From: DATAUD01 sp036501665 | GTDB lineage: Bacteria > Verrucomicrobiota > Verrucomicrobiia > Limisphaerales > Palsa-1400 | NCBI GenBank assembly: GCA_036501665.1 | Contig: DASXZW010000071.1 | Location: 1 to 64,000, forward strand | Direction: 5' to 3' | Length of the DNA: 64,000 nt | In this document: piece by piece, positions 9,401 to 17,982 of the stretch | Layout: each line of letters begins with the position of its first letter | Position numbering within the stretch: position 1 is the first letter of the stretch | The notes under the pieces: model-generated | Seen by the model: the letters and a program-made list of their open reading frames with translations, nothing else | Database searches by the model: none | Told to the model about the DNA's origin: nothing | Made by a program: the position numbers and the translations under genes

Positions 9401-12400
9401 TATTTGCTTGTTGGATTGGCGGGGCAAACGTACGTGCAGCAAACGCGCCGATTATTGCAGATTCGGTTACGCAGGCAGTCCGGGTGGAGGATAATTTCGT
9501 AATCGGTTCGGCCAAAATCCATTGGCAGGCCGCAAAAGGTCAGTCGCTCGATGTGCTATCATCGAACGCGGTTTTGACTCGCATTACATGTCTTCCGGGA
9601 ACGTTTGATCTGGTTTCGGTGAGCAATGCGCAAAGTTTGATTGCGAAGAAAAGCGGCGCGTTTGACATCCAGATGCAATACGAAATGCGCGTCTCCCGTC
9701 AAAACGAAGAAAGTGGTTTTGATCTTCCAACACCTGTTGGAGTTATCCATCAAATTGACCTGATCGTCGCCGGCCTTGATGTGGATGTTGATTCTTCTCA
9801 GGCTGTGTCGATTGAACGTTCCTACGCTGCAAGCAATACACTCGCAAAAATCGAATTGACGCCTACGAAAACACGTCTCAACTGGAAGGCGCGCCAGCGC
9901 GATGTTGCGAAGGAAAAATCGGTTTATTACGCGGAACTTTCCCAGCTTTATGTTCCATCGGCAGGTTTTATTGAAGGGGTACATTGTGTTTCGATTCGAC
10001 CCGCGCAGGGCGAACTCTCTGAATTGGTTCTCCATGTCCCGTCTGGCGCGGCGATCACCAGCGTTTTACCCGGTGATGATGATTCCGCGATATCGCTGTG
10101 GAGATTCGATCCGGAAACGCGGCTGTTGCGTGTCACGCTGAGCCGGGCTCAATCGCGACCATTCAGCATTGTAGTCCGTTCACAAACCACCACCAGTCCT
10201 CTGCCGTTCGAACATAGTGTCGGATTGCTTTCAGTCGTTAATGCCGCTGGACAAACCGGCGCGGCGGCGATTGCTACGGGCAGCGAGGTACAATTGGATT
10301 CTGTTTCCGCGCCTGCGTTTTCCACAATTAACCTGGAGGATTTCTCAGGCAATGCAGCGGCTGTTCTTCAAGCGGAAATTCCGGGTTTAAGCGTTCGACG
10401 CGCCTTTCGCTACTCCGACACTTCAGCATTGATTACTTTAAAAGCCTCGGCGGTGGAGCCGAATGTGCGTGTGCAAAGCGAGGACACGTTGTCGCTGGGC
10501 GAAGATCGGGCCGTTCTGGCGGACAATCTGACGGCGGACATTACTCGATCGGGAGTGTTCGATTTAAGCTTTCTGATGCCGGTGGGATTTGATGTCGAGT
10601 CAATCAGCGGGCCAGCATTGAGTCAATGGACCGAATCCAAGTCTGATTCGGACCGGGTGATTACGCTCCACTTGACAGGAAAAACGGTGGGCGCGCAAAA
10701 CTTCGCGATCACGCTGGCGGGGCAGGGTGTGAAAACTGCGCGTGGCTGGGTTGCGCCTCAGATCATCGTGAGAGAAGCCTCCAAACAGCAAGGGACATTG
10801 CTTGTCGTTCCCGAAGTCGGAATGCGCCTGCAAATCAATGCGCGGGAAGGGTACACTCAATTGGACCCTCAGAAATCCGGGATTCGTCAGAAGGGCGTTC
10901 TGGCTTTTCAAATGTTGCAGACTCCGGCGCGGCTCAGTATGAACATTGATCAGGTTGATCCGTGGATACAAGTGACCGGCTGGCAACACGCCGCCGTCAG
11001 TGAAGCGCAGATCAAGGTCACCGCCAATTTCCAATATCAGATCGAAAACACAGGTTTGAAATTATTTCGCCTGCTGCTGCCGACCAATGCTGATGGTGTG
11101 CAAATAGAAGGCGATCAGATCAGCGATTTTTTTCCGGAACCTTTTTCAGGAACGGATGGAATGCGGGCGTGGAATGTGTCATTGCGCCGACGGGTCATCG
11201 GCGCCTACATGCTTCGAGTTAGCTACCAGACTTTGCTTGCCGCAAACGCCGCCGAAATTGTATTGCAAGGAATTCAGACGTCTGACGTGAATTTGCAACG
11301 CGGCTTTGTCACCGTGCAATCGGACCCACGCCTGGAAGTTGAGGCAAACCCCGTGCCACCTGCGCTCCAAACCGCCGAGTGGCAGAGCATTCCGCGCGAA
11401 TTGCAGAAAGATTCGCCGGCGACTGCCGCCACGCTGACCTATCGCGTTGTCGAGCCTGTGTTTGCGCTTTCGTTGAAACTTCATCGTCACGAAGCGGCAA
11501 AACTGCTTCCCGCAAAAGTTGAAAGCGTCAGCCTTAATTCGGTGGTTTCAGATGACGGGGTGATGCTCACGCAGGCCCGGCTTGAAATCGTTCCGGGAGA
11601 CAAGCGTCTTCTCAGTCTGACACTCCCGCCCGGCGCCCGCTTTTGGTTCGCATTTGTCAACGATAGCGGAGTCTGGCCCTGGCGCGACGGGTCAAATATT
11701 TTAATTCCACTGGAACAACAGGCCAATGGTCGTCAATCGGCGAATGTGGAAGTGTATTATGGCAGCAAGCCGGGCAGGGCGAGCCAGGGCGATCTGGATG
11801 TTGACGCGGAAGCGCCAAAATTTGATTTGCCGCTGGAAAATATCACATGGCACATTTCCCTGAGCGACAAGTGGCATGTCAAACATCACTACGGCGCGTT
11901 TCAACTCCAGGAAAAGGAATTGGCTCCGAGCGCGGAGACTGCCGACGCGCAATCCTACCTTGCACAGGAAAGTAATCTAAAATCAGCGCGAACTCAAGAA
12001 GCGCAGCAATTCCTCGCCCTTGGAAATAGTTCGCTGGAAAAAGGTGATCCGCAACAGGCCCGGCGCGCCTTCCAGGCGGCTTTCGGGCTTTCGACCGATG
12101 ACGCCTCGTTCAATGAGGATGCCCGGGTGCAACTACACAACATTAAATTGCAGGAGGCGTTGATCGGGTTTAATGCGCGGCAATCCGGCGTCGCGGGAAA
12201 CACCGGGGCGGTTGGCGAAAAACTAAGAATCCTCCGAAACAGGCGGGACCTCAACTACACTCAGCAAGAAGCCAAAGACATTATTGACATCAATGCGGCT
12301 GACGACAACGCCGCCTTTGGGCGATTGGCCGAAAAGTTGATCCAGCAACAAGATGCCGCCGCGAACAACCCCACCGCCGTTCGAGCAAGCATTCCGCAAC

Positions 12401-12612
12401 AAGGACAATTGTTGACATTTCATCGCGCGGTTGCCGTGGATGCGCGGGCTGATTTGAAAATTGGCCTAAAAGCCTCGACAGTCACAATCACTCCCGCTGG
12501 CATACGGTTGTTGACCTTGGCAGGCATCGGCTTGGTTTTTGCGGGTTTGGCCTACGCCATTTCCCGATTCGTCTCGCCACAGGCACGTTTGCAAACTTCC
12601 GCGTTGCCTTGA
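6454..12612 (+). CDS. Giant duplicated envelope protein (2052 aa), function unknown
   Basis: A signal peptide is present at 1-22 (LLFVLLCAFRSLNA). The body is beta-rich with no enzyme motif I can recognise. It contains two homologous halves, about 23-890 and 1000-1815. The clearest matching blocks are 684-776 and 1663-1754; both begin YR, contain VSL, reach a P(E/P)GAR(L/F)W(S/F)A motif, and end near D(G)..IPL. Between the halves lie hydrophobic segments at about 904-916 and 927-962, then a signal-peptide-like stretch at 976-999 ending in RAANA. A TPR-like helical segment follows at about 1849-1882 and a C-terminal membrane helix at 2016-2040. It starts 15 bases after the vWA gene and is presumably co-transcribed. 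It may be the envelope partner or target of the sigma/vWA pair. Confidence 0.8.
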   Translation: MKSLTRHFLLFVLLCAFRSLNAAPANESPVKLEDFQLTGDLSGDSALFTLTAKARVDNSRGGTIDLLTGPVALLSTEPNPKVHLGVSQNHYTLTFDHRGEYPIRLKFSASVTESDGWKRVDFGVTPGALEKIVMRGLAVDTQFQFAGAARPERRGADFVSYLPADGAVKLSWKEASAETVGKLFFSADMLAQVNVSPGLMWQTALLHFKVMQGELSQVTLRLRGPGEITRVQGDQVLAWNLESISNSPDRRLVVKLNQPQKDQFSFQVQAQTPLGAFPQSDDVLQISPENSAGFSGFLRIENEGAVRLEVAQSGGASQIAPEQFPSTDETRSAFRSEGNQRFVYRFAGTDFGFRIQADQILPEISASEVVAYYSGENELSIDAEIELDIREAPLRELSLRVPKDYAVARLNIASLSDYFLTQPAGESQAELRLVFGQPLSGRQIMQLRLEGNRGAASTKWALPRIDIAKAKSVRGFVGISADPGLRLTAQRIQELTEIAPAVFPGKVPGIQTAFRLTDALWNAVVNVERLPQTVQAEALHLFSIGEGIAYGSSIINYVVSGAPMGSFKVELAGEYENVEFTGKDIRNWQKVSGGYVVQLHTPVSGAYTLLATYERPFSARGAALSFTGAHPLDAQSEQGYTLITSAYQFEVKPTEVSPGLLPLETGEIPPEHRFFCDAPVLAAYRYAARPFNLTLALSPLAQGDSLNQVVDRVSLETRISKEGQAVTAIRYFVKNRGNPHFRLKMPEGARLWSASVNGVDVVPVVDGDASVIPLPQIADPNAVIELDLKIASQSSDPQRVRLQAPVTDAPVMLAQWKVAPDTGQKLLFQKGSVMPVDGPDDVSGFAQLARLIQGKTWAQSIVYAPNDINLLAPIQESGSVLQVEILNVVDKTTVRDVIGWIWPVFGAVAIFLFALGTESPRPRFTSKIAGWTLIAWAALRIPNGVGILLLVIVAFLLCQTGIPSWKRVRHWSRVPATATLLAIFACWIGGANVRAANAPIIADSVTQAVRVEDNFVIGSAKIHWQAAKGQSLDVLSSNAVLTRITCLPGTFDLVSVSNAQSLIAKKSGAFDIQMQYEMRVSRQNEESGFDLPTPVGVIHQIDLIVAGLDVDVDSSQAVSIERSYAASNTLAKIELTPTKTRLNWKARQRDVAKEKSVYYAELSQLYVPSAGFIEGVHCVSIRPAQGELSELVLHVPSGAAITSVLPGDDDSAISLWRFDPETRLLRVTLSRAQSRPFSIVVRSQTTTSPLPFEHSVGLLSVVNAAGQTGAAAIATGSEVQLDSVSAPAFSTINLEDFSGNAAAVLQAEIPGLSVRRAFRYSDTSALITLKASAVEPNVRVQSEDTLSLGEDRAVLADNLTADITRSGVFDLSFLMPVGFDVESISGPALSQWTESKSDSDRVITLHLTGKTVGAQNFAITLAGQGVKTARGWVAPQIIVREASKQQGTLLVVPEVGMRLQINAREGYTQLDPQKSGIRQKGVLAFQMLQTPARLSMNIDQVDPWIQVTGWQHAAVSEAQIKVTANFQYQIENTGLKLFRLLLPTNADGVQIEGDQISDFFPEPFSGTDGMRAWNVSLRRRVIGAYMLRVSYQTLLAANAAEIVLQGIQTSDVNLQRGFVTVQSDPRLEVEANPVPPALQTAEWQSIPRELQKDSPATAATLTYRVVEPVFALSLKLHRHEAAKLLPAKVESVSLNSVVSDDGVMLTQARLEIVPGDKRLLSLTLPPGARFWFAFVNDSGVWPWRDGSNILIPLEQQANGRQSANVEVYYGSKPGRASQGDLDVDAEAPKFDLPLENITWHISLSDKWHVKHHYGAFQLQEKELAPSAETADAQSYLAQESNLKSARTQEAQQFLALGNSSLEKGDPQQARRAFQAAFGLSTDDASFNEDARVQLHNIKLQEALIGFNARQSGVAGNTGAVGEKLRILRNRRDLNYTQQEAKDIIDINAADDNAAFGRLAEKLIQQQDAAANNPTAVRASIPQQGQLLTFHRAVAVDARADLKIGLKASTVTITPAGIRLLTLAGIGLVFAGLAYAISRFVSPQARLQTSALP

Positions 12613-12617
12613 TTTCT

Positions 12618-13379
12618 TTAGGAACGGAAAACGATGTCCACCACGTTGCGGATGTATTGTTCAGGAGAAATTCCTTCCCAGGCTTCCGGTGGAAACGCCA
12701 CGAGCGAACGAAAATGCGCGGCCATTTGTTCGAATAAAGTAATCCGCGCCTGTAAATCCAATTGATCGCGTCGGATCAAGGCTTGCAGCGCCAGGCCGGC
12801 TTCCTGCGGTGAAACGCGTTGCCGCAGGCGCGCCTCGAGATGGGGATATTCGCGCAGCGAGTTGTATTTTCCAGCCAGAAGCTGGTCCAGGTCCGGTTCG
12901 GCGATTTTTGGCGCGCGTACGACAATTGTATCGGCGACAAAATCACCGAGGCGTTGCGCTCGCGCGTTAAAGAGGGACGCCAGTCCGCCAACCATGTAAC
13001 AGAAGGGCAGCATATCGACAAAGCGAAGCAGGTTGCGTAGGACCACCTGGCTGAATTGAAGGCGCAAACCTTGGGCGTCCATGACACGCAATCGCAACAG
13101 GCGTTTCCCAACGGTTTGCCCGCGCCAGAACCATTCGCAAACCATTCCGTAACCGATTTGCACGGCAAAAAACACGAGTATTCTTAGGGCATTGTGAAGA
13201 TCCGTGCTCACAAGCTTTGTCAGCGCCAGGACGCCGCCGATCACCGCCATTGCCGCTCCCATGCAAGCCACATCGACAGACCAGGCGAGGCATCTTGTCA
13301 CGGGGCAGGCGAGCAGCAACGAAAATGAGATTCCTTCCGGCGTGCGAATGACGAGGCTGCTAACACGCGAGTTGTTCAT
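12618..13379 (-). CDS. RDD-family membrane protein
   Basis: This 253-residue protein has an RDD domain over about 20-165, with two to three hydrophobic segments (VDVACMGAAMAVIGGVLAL; LRILVFFAVQIGYGMV) and the conserved WFWRGQTVGKRLLRLRVMD and LGDFVADTIVV stretches. A charged cytoplasmic tail follows. RDD proteins are small integral membrane proteins, some linked to transport, but their general role is unsettled. It is the last gene of the minus-strand unit and overlaps the SpoIIM-like gene by four bases. It ends five bases from the stop of the giant protein gene. A second RDD protein opens the same unit at 21851. Confidence 0.88.
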   Translation of the reverse strand: MNNSRVSSLVIRTPEGISFSLLLACPVTRCLAWSVDVACMGAAMAVIGGVLALTKLVSTDLHNALRILVFFAVQIGYGMVCEWFWRGQTVGKRLLRLRVMDAQGLRLQFSQVVLRNLLRFVDMLPFCYMVGGLASLFNARAQRLGDFVADTIVVRAPKIAEPDLDQLLAGKYNSLREYPHLEARLRQRVSPQEAGLALQALIRRDQLDLQARITLFEQMAAHFRSLVAFPPEAWEGISPEQYIRNVVDIVFRS

Positions 13380-14398
13380 TTGACAGAGTCAACGACGGCC
13401 GGTTTAGCCGACGGTGATAAACCTGATCTGGCAAGCAACCACGAGAGCAACGCCAGTTCGACCACTCCAAAAAATATTTTGACAGAATAGGGGATCACCG
13501 GCTCGTGGTATTGGGAAAGAAAACTTTCCACGATCCCCGCCCAAATTAACAGGACCGCAACGCCAAATATCAACGTTACTATGTCTTTTGAAATCGCGCG
13601 CAGTCGGGTTTTCAGGCTGGCCCGGCCACCCCAACCGATCATGGCCCGCCCAAGAATCAGTCCGCCCTGGCCGGCGATCAATATTGCCGGAATCTCGAAT
13701 GAACCGTGGGGCAGGAGCCAGCCGGCCAGGAATTTTGTTTGATCCGCGAGAATGTAATCCACAGCGACCGCGCCCAATATGACGCCATTATAGAAAAGCA
13801 TTAGTATGGTGCCAACTGCCCACGTTGAACCGAGCGCGAGCGTGAAAATGGAAACCTTCGTGTTGTGAGTCATCAACATTGCGGAAAAGCCGCCGTGTTC
13901 GCCGGCAAATCGGTCATGAGCGGATTTTTCCTCCTCGGCAACGCGTTCAGCGGGATTGCGGAGCAGGTGCGGGAATGGCATGAGCACCGGTTTTGCGTCC
14001 GGGTCGAGCGCAATTGCCGCTCCGCCGAACAAACACCCCGCGATCGTGATCGCCACAGACAGCCAAAACGCTCGGATGTGCCTGCGAAACGTCTGCGGAA
14101 AGAGGTGGAAAAACCAGTGCGACAGGTCGAGTCGATTTTCTTTTTCACGAGATTCGTGGATTTCTCCGTAAGCTCGGGCGACCAGTGATTCGACGTAGCG
14201 CCGCGTGTCCGGCTCCGAGGCGAACGTGGCGAGTTTTCCCAGGTCCGCTGAAGCGCGCTGGTAGAGGTAATGAAAATCCTTCAACTCGGCCAGGCTCATC
14301 CGCCAATTGGGTTCGTCTTCCATCCGGCCGAGAATTTCCTCCAGGCGCGTCCAGTGCGCGCGTTCGGCGTCCAGGAATTTTTGCATGTTGATGATCAC
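13376..14398 (-). CDS. SpoIIM/DUF95-family membrane protein
   Basis: The N-terminal third is helical and cytoplasmic-looking (residues 1-105, including RLEEILGRME and LKDFHYLYQRAS). Several membrane segments follow (FWLSVAITIAGCLFGGAAI; VSIFTLALGSTWAVGTILML; further ones near the C-terminus), as in the stage II sporulation protein M family. In non-sporulating bacteria this family typically sits next to RDD, DUF58 and MoxR genes, exactly as here. The start is GTG at 14398, overlapping the DUF58 stop as GTGA; an in-frame ATG lies at 14386. It overlaps the downstream RDD gene by four bases. It is unlikely to have a sporulation role in this organism. Confidence 0.86.
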   Translation of the reverse strand: MIINMQKFLDAERAHWTRLEEILGRMEDEPNWRMSLAELKDFHYLYQRASADLGKLATFASEPDTRRYVESLVARAYGEIHESREKENRLDLSHWFFHLFPQTFRRHIRAFWLSVAITIAGCLFGGAAIALDPDAKPVLMPFPHLLRNPAERVAEEEKSAHDRFAGEHGGFSAMLMTHNTKVSIFTLALGSTWAVGTILMLFYNGVILGAVAVDYILADQTKFLAGWLLPHGSFEIPAILIAGQGGLILGRAMIGWGGRASLKTRLRAISKDIVTLIFGVAVLLIWAGIVESFLSQYHEPVIPYSVKIFFGVVELALLSWLLARSGLSPSAKPAVVDSVK

Positions 14399-15720
14399 AA
14401 CATCTGCCTCCGCTTGACTGTCAAATACTGTGTAATCAGTTGCGCGCTTAGACGCTCGTTTTCCACGAGGGAAAGCCGGACCCCGCGCCGCTCAAGTGTC
14501 TTTCCTAATTCGCGGAGATTGTTCCAAAGAACGTGCCCGCCCAGGCGGCGATAAAGTTCATCCGGCTGAGAGACATCCGCCCCGGAAAACAGGGGGCCGA
14601 TTTCCGGGTCCTTCATCATGTTCACCAGCACGACATGCTGTCGGCTGATTAAATCCATTCCGCGTGTGAAGGCTTCCGCCAGCACCGGGTCATCCAACGA
14701 TGTCAATATTAACAATAGCGCGCGCCGTCGCAGCCGTAGGCGAATGAAGGAGGCCATTTCCTCAAAATCGGTCGTCGCTGCCCTCGGTTGAAGCGTATAA
14801 ATGGCGTCCCGGCAACGGTTGTAATGAGCCGGGCCGCTCTTGGCCCGCACAAAACTTTCGATGCGGTCGCTGAACGTGATTAGCCCGAACAAATCCCCTT
14901 GCTGCTCCGCGGCCAATCCGAGCACCAGACCGGCGTTGATGAATCGTTCCAAAATTGTGCTGCCACCGGGAGCTGTTCGGGAGCTTAATCGTGAAGTGTC
15001 GATGACCACATAAACTTCCTGGGTTCGTTCGATTTGAAAGGTTTTTGTCACGGGCCGCCCGCGTTTTGCCGTGGCTTTCCAGTGGATGTCTTCGTAGCTG
15101 TCTCCGGCAATGTAATCGCGCAATTGCTCGAAATCGCGGCCTTTGCCCAATTGGCGTTGAACATGGGAGCCGAACAAGCCGCGATTGAGAAAGAGGGAGG
15201 CAACCGTCTTTCGTTCTGTCAATAAATTGGGATAAACCCGCAATTCGCTCTGCGTCGGCGCGCCGGCGCGCACCGCCCAGAAACCAAGCGGAGACTGTCC
15301 TTCAAGGTAGCATTTATCGAGTTGGTAGCGACCGCGTCGCGAACCGGTGCAGTTCCACGCCAGGCGCGAGAGCGAAGCCTGACCGGGCAGAAGAACCTCC
15401 ATTTCTTCCTGCCTTGCCGAAAATTCGCGCGGCAACGCAAGGCCGAGCCGGATGCGCTTTTCTTTTTGACGGTCATTTTGGATTTGAATCTCGATGGCGC
15501 CTTCCCGGTCTTTGTGCAATCGGACCACGGCGGGAAGTTGCACAGCGATGCCTTCCAACGCGCCCAGCCCAAGCACGGCGTCCAGCACGGTGATGGCGAG
15601 GAATAATGCGATGGCCGCCAGCATTGTTCCGGAAAAGGCCGGAAGCGTCCCCGCGATTGCCGCCGCGGGCAGGACGATGATCGCCGACCACGTCAATAAT
15701 TTTCCAGAGGGAACAATCAT
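14395..15720 (-). CDS. DUF58 domain protein (vWA-like fold)
   Basis: Two N-terminal membrane segments (about residues 8-50) are followed by a beta-rich region and the DUF58 signature near 200-235: RDYIAGDSYEDIHWKATAKR and then GRPVTKTF. After it comes a vWA-like stretch starting VVIDTSRLSS, a partial MIDAS. DUF58 proteins are nearly always paired with MoxR AAA ATPases, and the MoxR gene ends 20 bases upstream. The pair is thought to act as a chaperone-like module that loads or remodels client proteins. Here it is coupled by overlap to the SpoIIM-like gene downstream. Confidence 0.9.
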   Translation of the reverse strand: MIVPSGKLLTWSAIIVLPAAAIAGTLPAFSGTMLAAIALFLAITVLDAVLGLGALEGIAVQLPAVVRLHKDREGAIEIQIQNDRQKEKRIRLGLALPREFSARQEEMEVLLPGQASLSRLAWNCTGSRRGRYQLDKCYLEGQSPLGFWAVRAGAPTQSELRVYPNLLTERKTVASLFLNRGLFGSHVQRQLGKGRDFEQLRDYIAGDSYEDIHWKATAKRGRPVTKTFQIERTQEVYVVIDTSRLSSRTAPGGSTILERFINAGLVLGLAAEQQGDLFGLITFSDRIESFVRAKSGPAHYNRCRDAIYTLQPRAATTDFEEMASFIRLRLRRRALLLILTSLDDPVLAEAFTRGMDLISRQHVVLVNMMKDPEIGPLFSGADVSQPDELYRRLGGHVLWNNLRELGKTLERRGVRLSLVENERLSAQLITQYLTVKRRQML

Positions 15721-15740
15721 GGGAATGACGCGTGGATTCG

Positions 15741-16703
15741 CTATCGCGGTACAGCCACTTGTTGCAGGATTTTTTGGATGACTTCGGCAATCGTCACTCC
15801 CTCGATCTCAAACTCAGGGCGCAGGATCAAACGATGTTCCAAAACCGGCAGCGCCATCGACTTGACATCATCGGGGGTGACAAAATCGCGGCCCGCAATG
15901 GCGGCTGCGGCGCGGCTTGCAAGAAGAAGCGATTGAGTTGCGCGCGGGCCGGCGCCGACCAGGACGCTTTCATGTTTACGGGAGGCGCGCATCAATTCGA
16001 CCACGTAGGTAAGGAGATCGTCCCGCACGACGATCAGATCCAATTGCGCGCGCAAGTCAGCCAGCGTTTCCTGAGTTAGTACTTGACGCACATTTCCTGC
16101 GGCCAGTGACGCCTCCGGAGAGTCCTTGCCCAACATTCGTCGGGCCAGCGCGAGTTCGTCGTCGCGCTCGGGAATGCTCATGGTAATTTTGAGCATGAAC
16201 CGGTCTTTCTGCGCTTCTGGAAGAGGGTAAGTGCCTTCGTATTCAATCGGGTTCTGTGTGGCGAACACTGTAAAATTTGGGGGCAGGGCGTGCGTTTCAC
16301 GGTCAATGCTTATCTGGCGTTCCTGCATCGCCTGCAACAGGGCCGATTGTGTTTTGGCCGGGGCGCGATTGATTTCGTCAGCGAGAAGGAAGCTTGTAAA
16401 GACGGGGCCTTTGATGAGCGTGAACTCATTTCGCTGCAGGCTGAAGACGTTTGTGCCGGTGATGTCCGCAGGCATCAGGTCCGGCGTGAATTGAATGCGG
16501 CCAAATTCACAACCGAGCACATGCGCCAATGTGCGCACCAGCAGCGTTTTGGCGACGCCCGGAACGCCTTCGATCAGGGCGTGATGGCCGGTGAAAATCG
16601 GGATCAAAGCCTTGTCAATAACCTCCTGTTGTCCGATGATGACTTTGGAAACCTCCTGGCGCGTGGCGGCCAGGGCCTCTTTAAGTTGGTCGGCTTTGTT
16701 CAT
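15741..16703 (-). CDS. MoxR-family AAA+ ATPase
   Basis: The ATPase core is clear: Walker A EGVPGVAKT, Walker B/DEAD-like box LADEINRAPAKTQSALLQAM, sensor 1 FATQNPIEYEGTYPLPEAQ, and an arginine-rich lid domain at the C-terminus. MoxR proteins are cytosolic hexameric ATPases that activate or assemble partner complexes and are commonly encoded beside vWA-fold proteins. I chose the ATG at 16703 over the TTG at 16721 because family members start close to this point (MNKADQLKEAL). It lies between the DUF4350 and DUF58 genes in the same transcription unit. Confidence 0.94.
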   Translation of the reverse strand: MNKADQLKEALAATRQEVSKVIIGQQEVIDKALIPIFTGHHALIEGVPGVAKTLLVRTLAHVLGCEFGRIQFTPDLMPADITGTNVFSLQRNEFTLIKGPVFTSFLLADEINRAPAKTQSALLQAMQERQISIDRETHALPPNFTVFATQNPIEYEGTYPLPEAQKDRFMLKITMSIPERDDELALARRMLGKDSPEASLAAGNVRQVLTQETLADLRAQLDLIVVRDDLLTYVVELMRASRKHESVLVGAGPRATQSLLLASRAAAAIAGRDFVTPDDVKSMALPVLEHRLILRPEFEIEGVTIAEVIQKILQQVAVPR

Positions 16704-16722
16704 AGAGTCGTGTTTGGGCAAT

Positions 16723-17982
16723 TCAGAGTCGTTGGGACAAAAGGCGGTGAATGGACCGATAAGTTTCCAAGGGCCGGCGCGATCCGGCTGCGCGCGATTT
16801 TTCTTCGGCGATGATTTGTTCGACCTCCGCCAGGCGCGCGGCGGCCCGGGGCTGGCGGGCGCAGGCCGACTTCCATTCCGCGAAGCATGTCAAAATAATA
16901 TCTTCCGGGCGGATGCTGCGGCGCAAAAGGCTGGCAAACCCGGCGCTGGTTTCCTTTCCGGCCACGAGGGCAGATTGGCCGTCAATCGTTTCATCTACGG
17001 GCGGCGGCACGAGGGCTGCGCTGTTTTTCCAAACAAACAATCCCGCCACCAGCAGCAACCCGGCGATCATCCCTTCGAGATTATAACGCCGCATCAACCC
17101 GGCGATTCCCGGATGTTCCTCGACGCCAAGGTGGGTTTCATCGAAGACGATTTCGCGCGAATTCCCCAAAAACCACGCAAGAAATTCGGCGTGTCGTTCC
17201 TTGCGCATGGCTTCATTGCTTAGAAAGTAAGAGTCTGTGGAAAGCACAAGCGATCCCGTGCCGAAGGTCCGTTCGACGATCACAGGATGTTGCTTCCATT
17301 TATAAACTGCCCGCCATTTATTGGTGAGGTCCGTAAAATATCCCGCGCTATGCCAGGAGATTAGCCGCGGCAACTGCGCGAAGTCCTCGGACGCTTCCGC
17401 CAGCTCCGAATGTGTGGAACCGCGATTGTCAGTTAGGAGGTGATCGTTGGTGAGTGTCAGGCCATACTTTGCGAAGATGGAAACAGTAGCCAACGTAGTT
17501 TCCACGGAATTGGTGTTCGATTGTGGCGAGGATTTTTCCTTTTTTGAGGCGTCCTCTTTTTTTCGGGGCTTCGGCAAAAACGGATTGTCCTCGCTGTTTT
17601 GCGCAGTGCGAGCGCCGGAAATTGGGAGCAAAGAAATAATGACACGCCCTCCGCTTGTCATGAAGTTTTGCAAAGCCTCATAGTCGGAGGCGGGCATTTC
17701 ATCCAATTCGTCGCGGGCCACGCCGATCACAAACAAAGTGCGCTGCTGTCCTGTGCCCAATTTCGATGACTCTTGAAAGAACCGGCTGGTTGAAATTTTC
17801 GGGACGTGTTGCAACCCTTCGTAAAGCACCTTGGCCCCAAGCGGGTCAGTCCGAAATGATGAGTAAGGTGGATAAATGTCCCCCGCGCTGAAGCGCAATT
17901 CAAAGAGGCGCACCATGCCAAAAACAAAAACCGCCAGCGCAACTGTCAAAAGCACGATTAAAGTTTTTTGGTGCTTCAACAT
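16723..17982 (-). CDS. DUF4350 domain membrane protein
   Basis: The N-terminal membrane anchor (residues 8-24) is followed by the DUF4350 motif YPPYSSFRTDPLGAKVLYEGL and a periplasmic-looking alpha/beta domain related to gas-type Rossmann folds (LFVIGVARDELDEM, GGRVIISLLP). A low-complexity Lys/Glu/Ser stretch occupies about 130-150. A second membrane helix lies near 310-325 (GMIAGLLLVAGLFVW), followed by a cytoplasmic helical tail. DUF4350 genes recur beside MoxR, DUF58, SpoIIM and RDD genes, for example in the mycobacterial Rv3691-Rv3695 region. It overlaps the upstream DUF4129 gene by seven bases. The biochemical role is not known. Confidence 0.82.
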   Translation of the reverse strand: MLKHQKTLIVLLTVALAVFVFGMVRLFELRFSAGDIYPPYSSFRTDPLGAKVLYEGLQHVPKISTSRFFQESSKLGTGQQRTLFVIGVARDELDEMPASDYEALQNFMTSGGRVIISLLPISGARTAQNSEDNPFLPKPRKKEDASKKEKSSPQSNTNSVETTLATVSIFAKYGLTLTNDHLLTDNRGSTHSELAEASEDFAQLPRLISWHSAGYFTDLTNKWRAVYKWKQHPVIVERTFGTGSLVLSTDSYFLSNEAMRKERHAEFLAWFLGNSREIVFDETHLGVEEHPGIAGLMRRYNLEGMIAGLLLVAGLFVWKNSAALVPPPVDETIDGQSALVAGKETSAGFASLLRRSIRPEDIILTCFAEWKSACARQPRAAARLAEVEQIIAEEKSRAAGSRRPLETYRSIHRLLSQRL

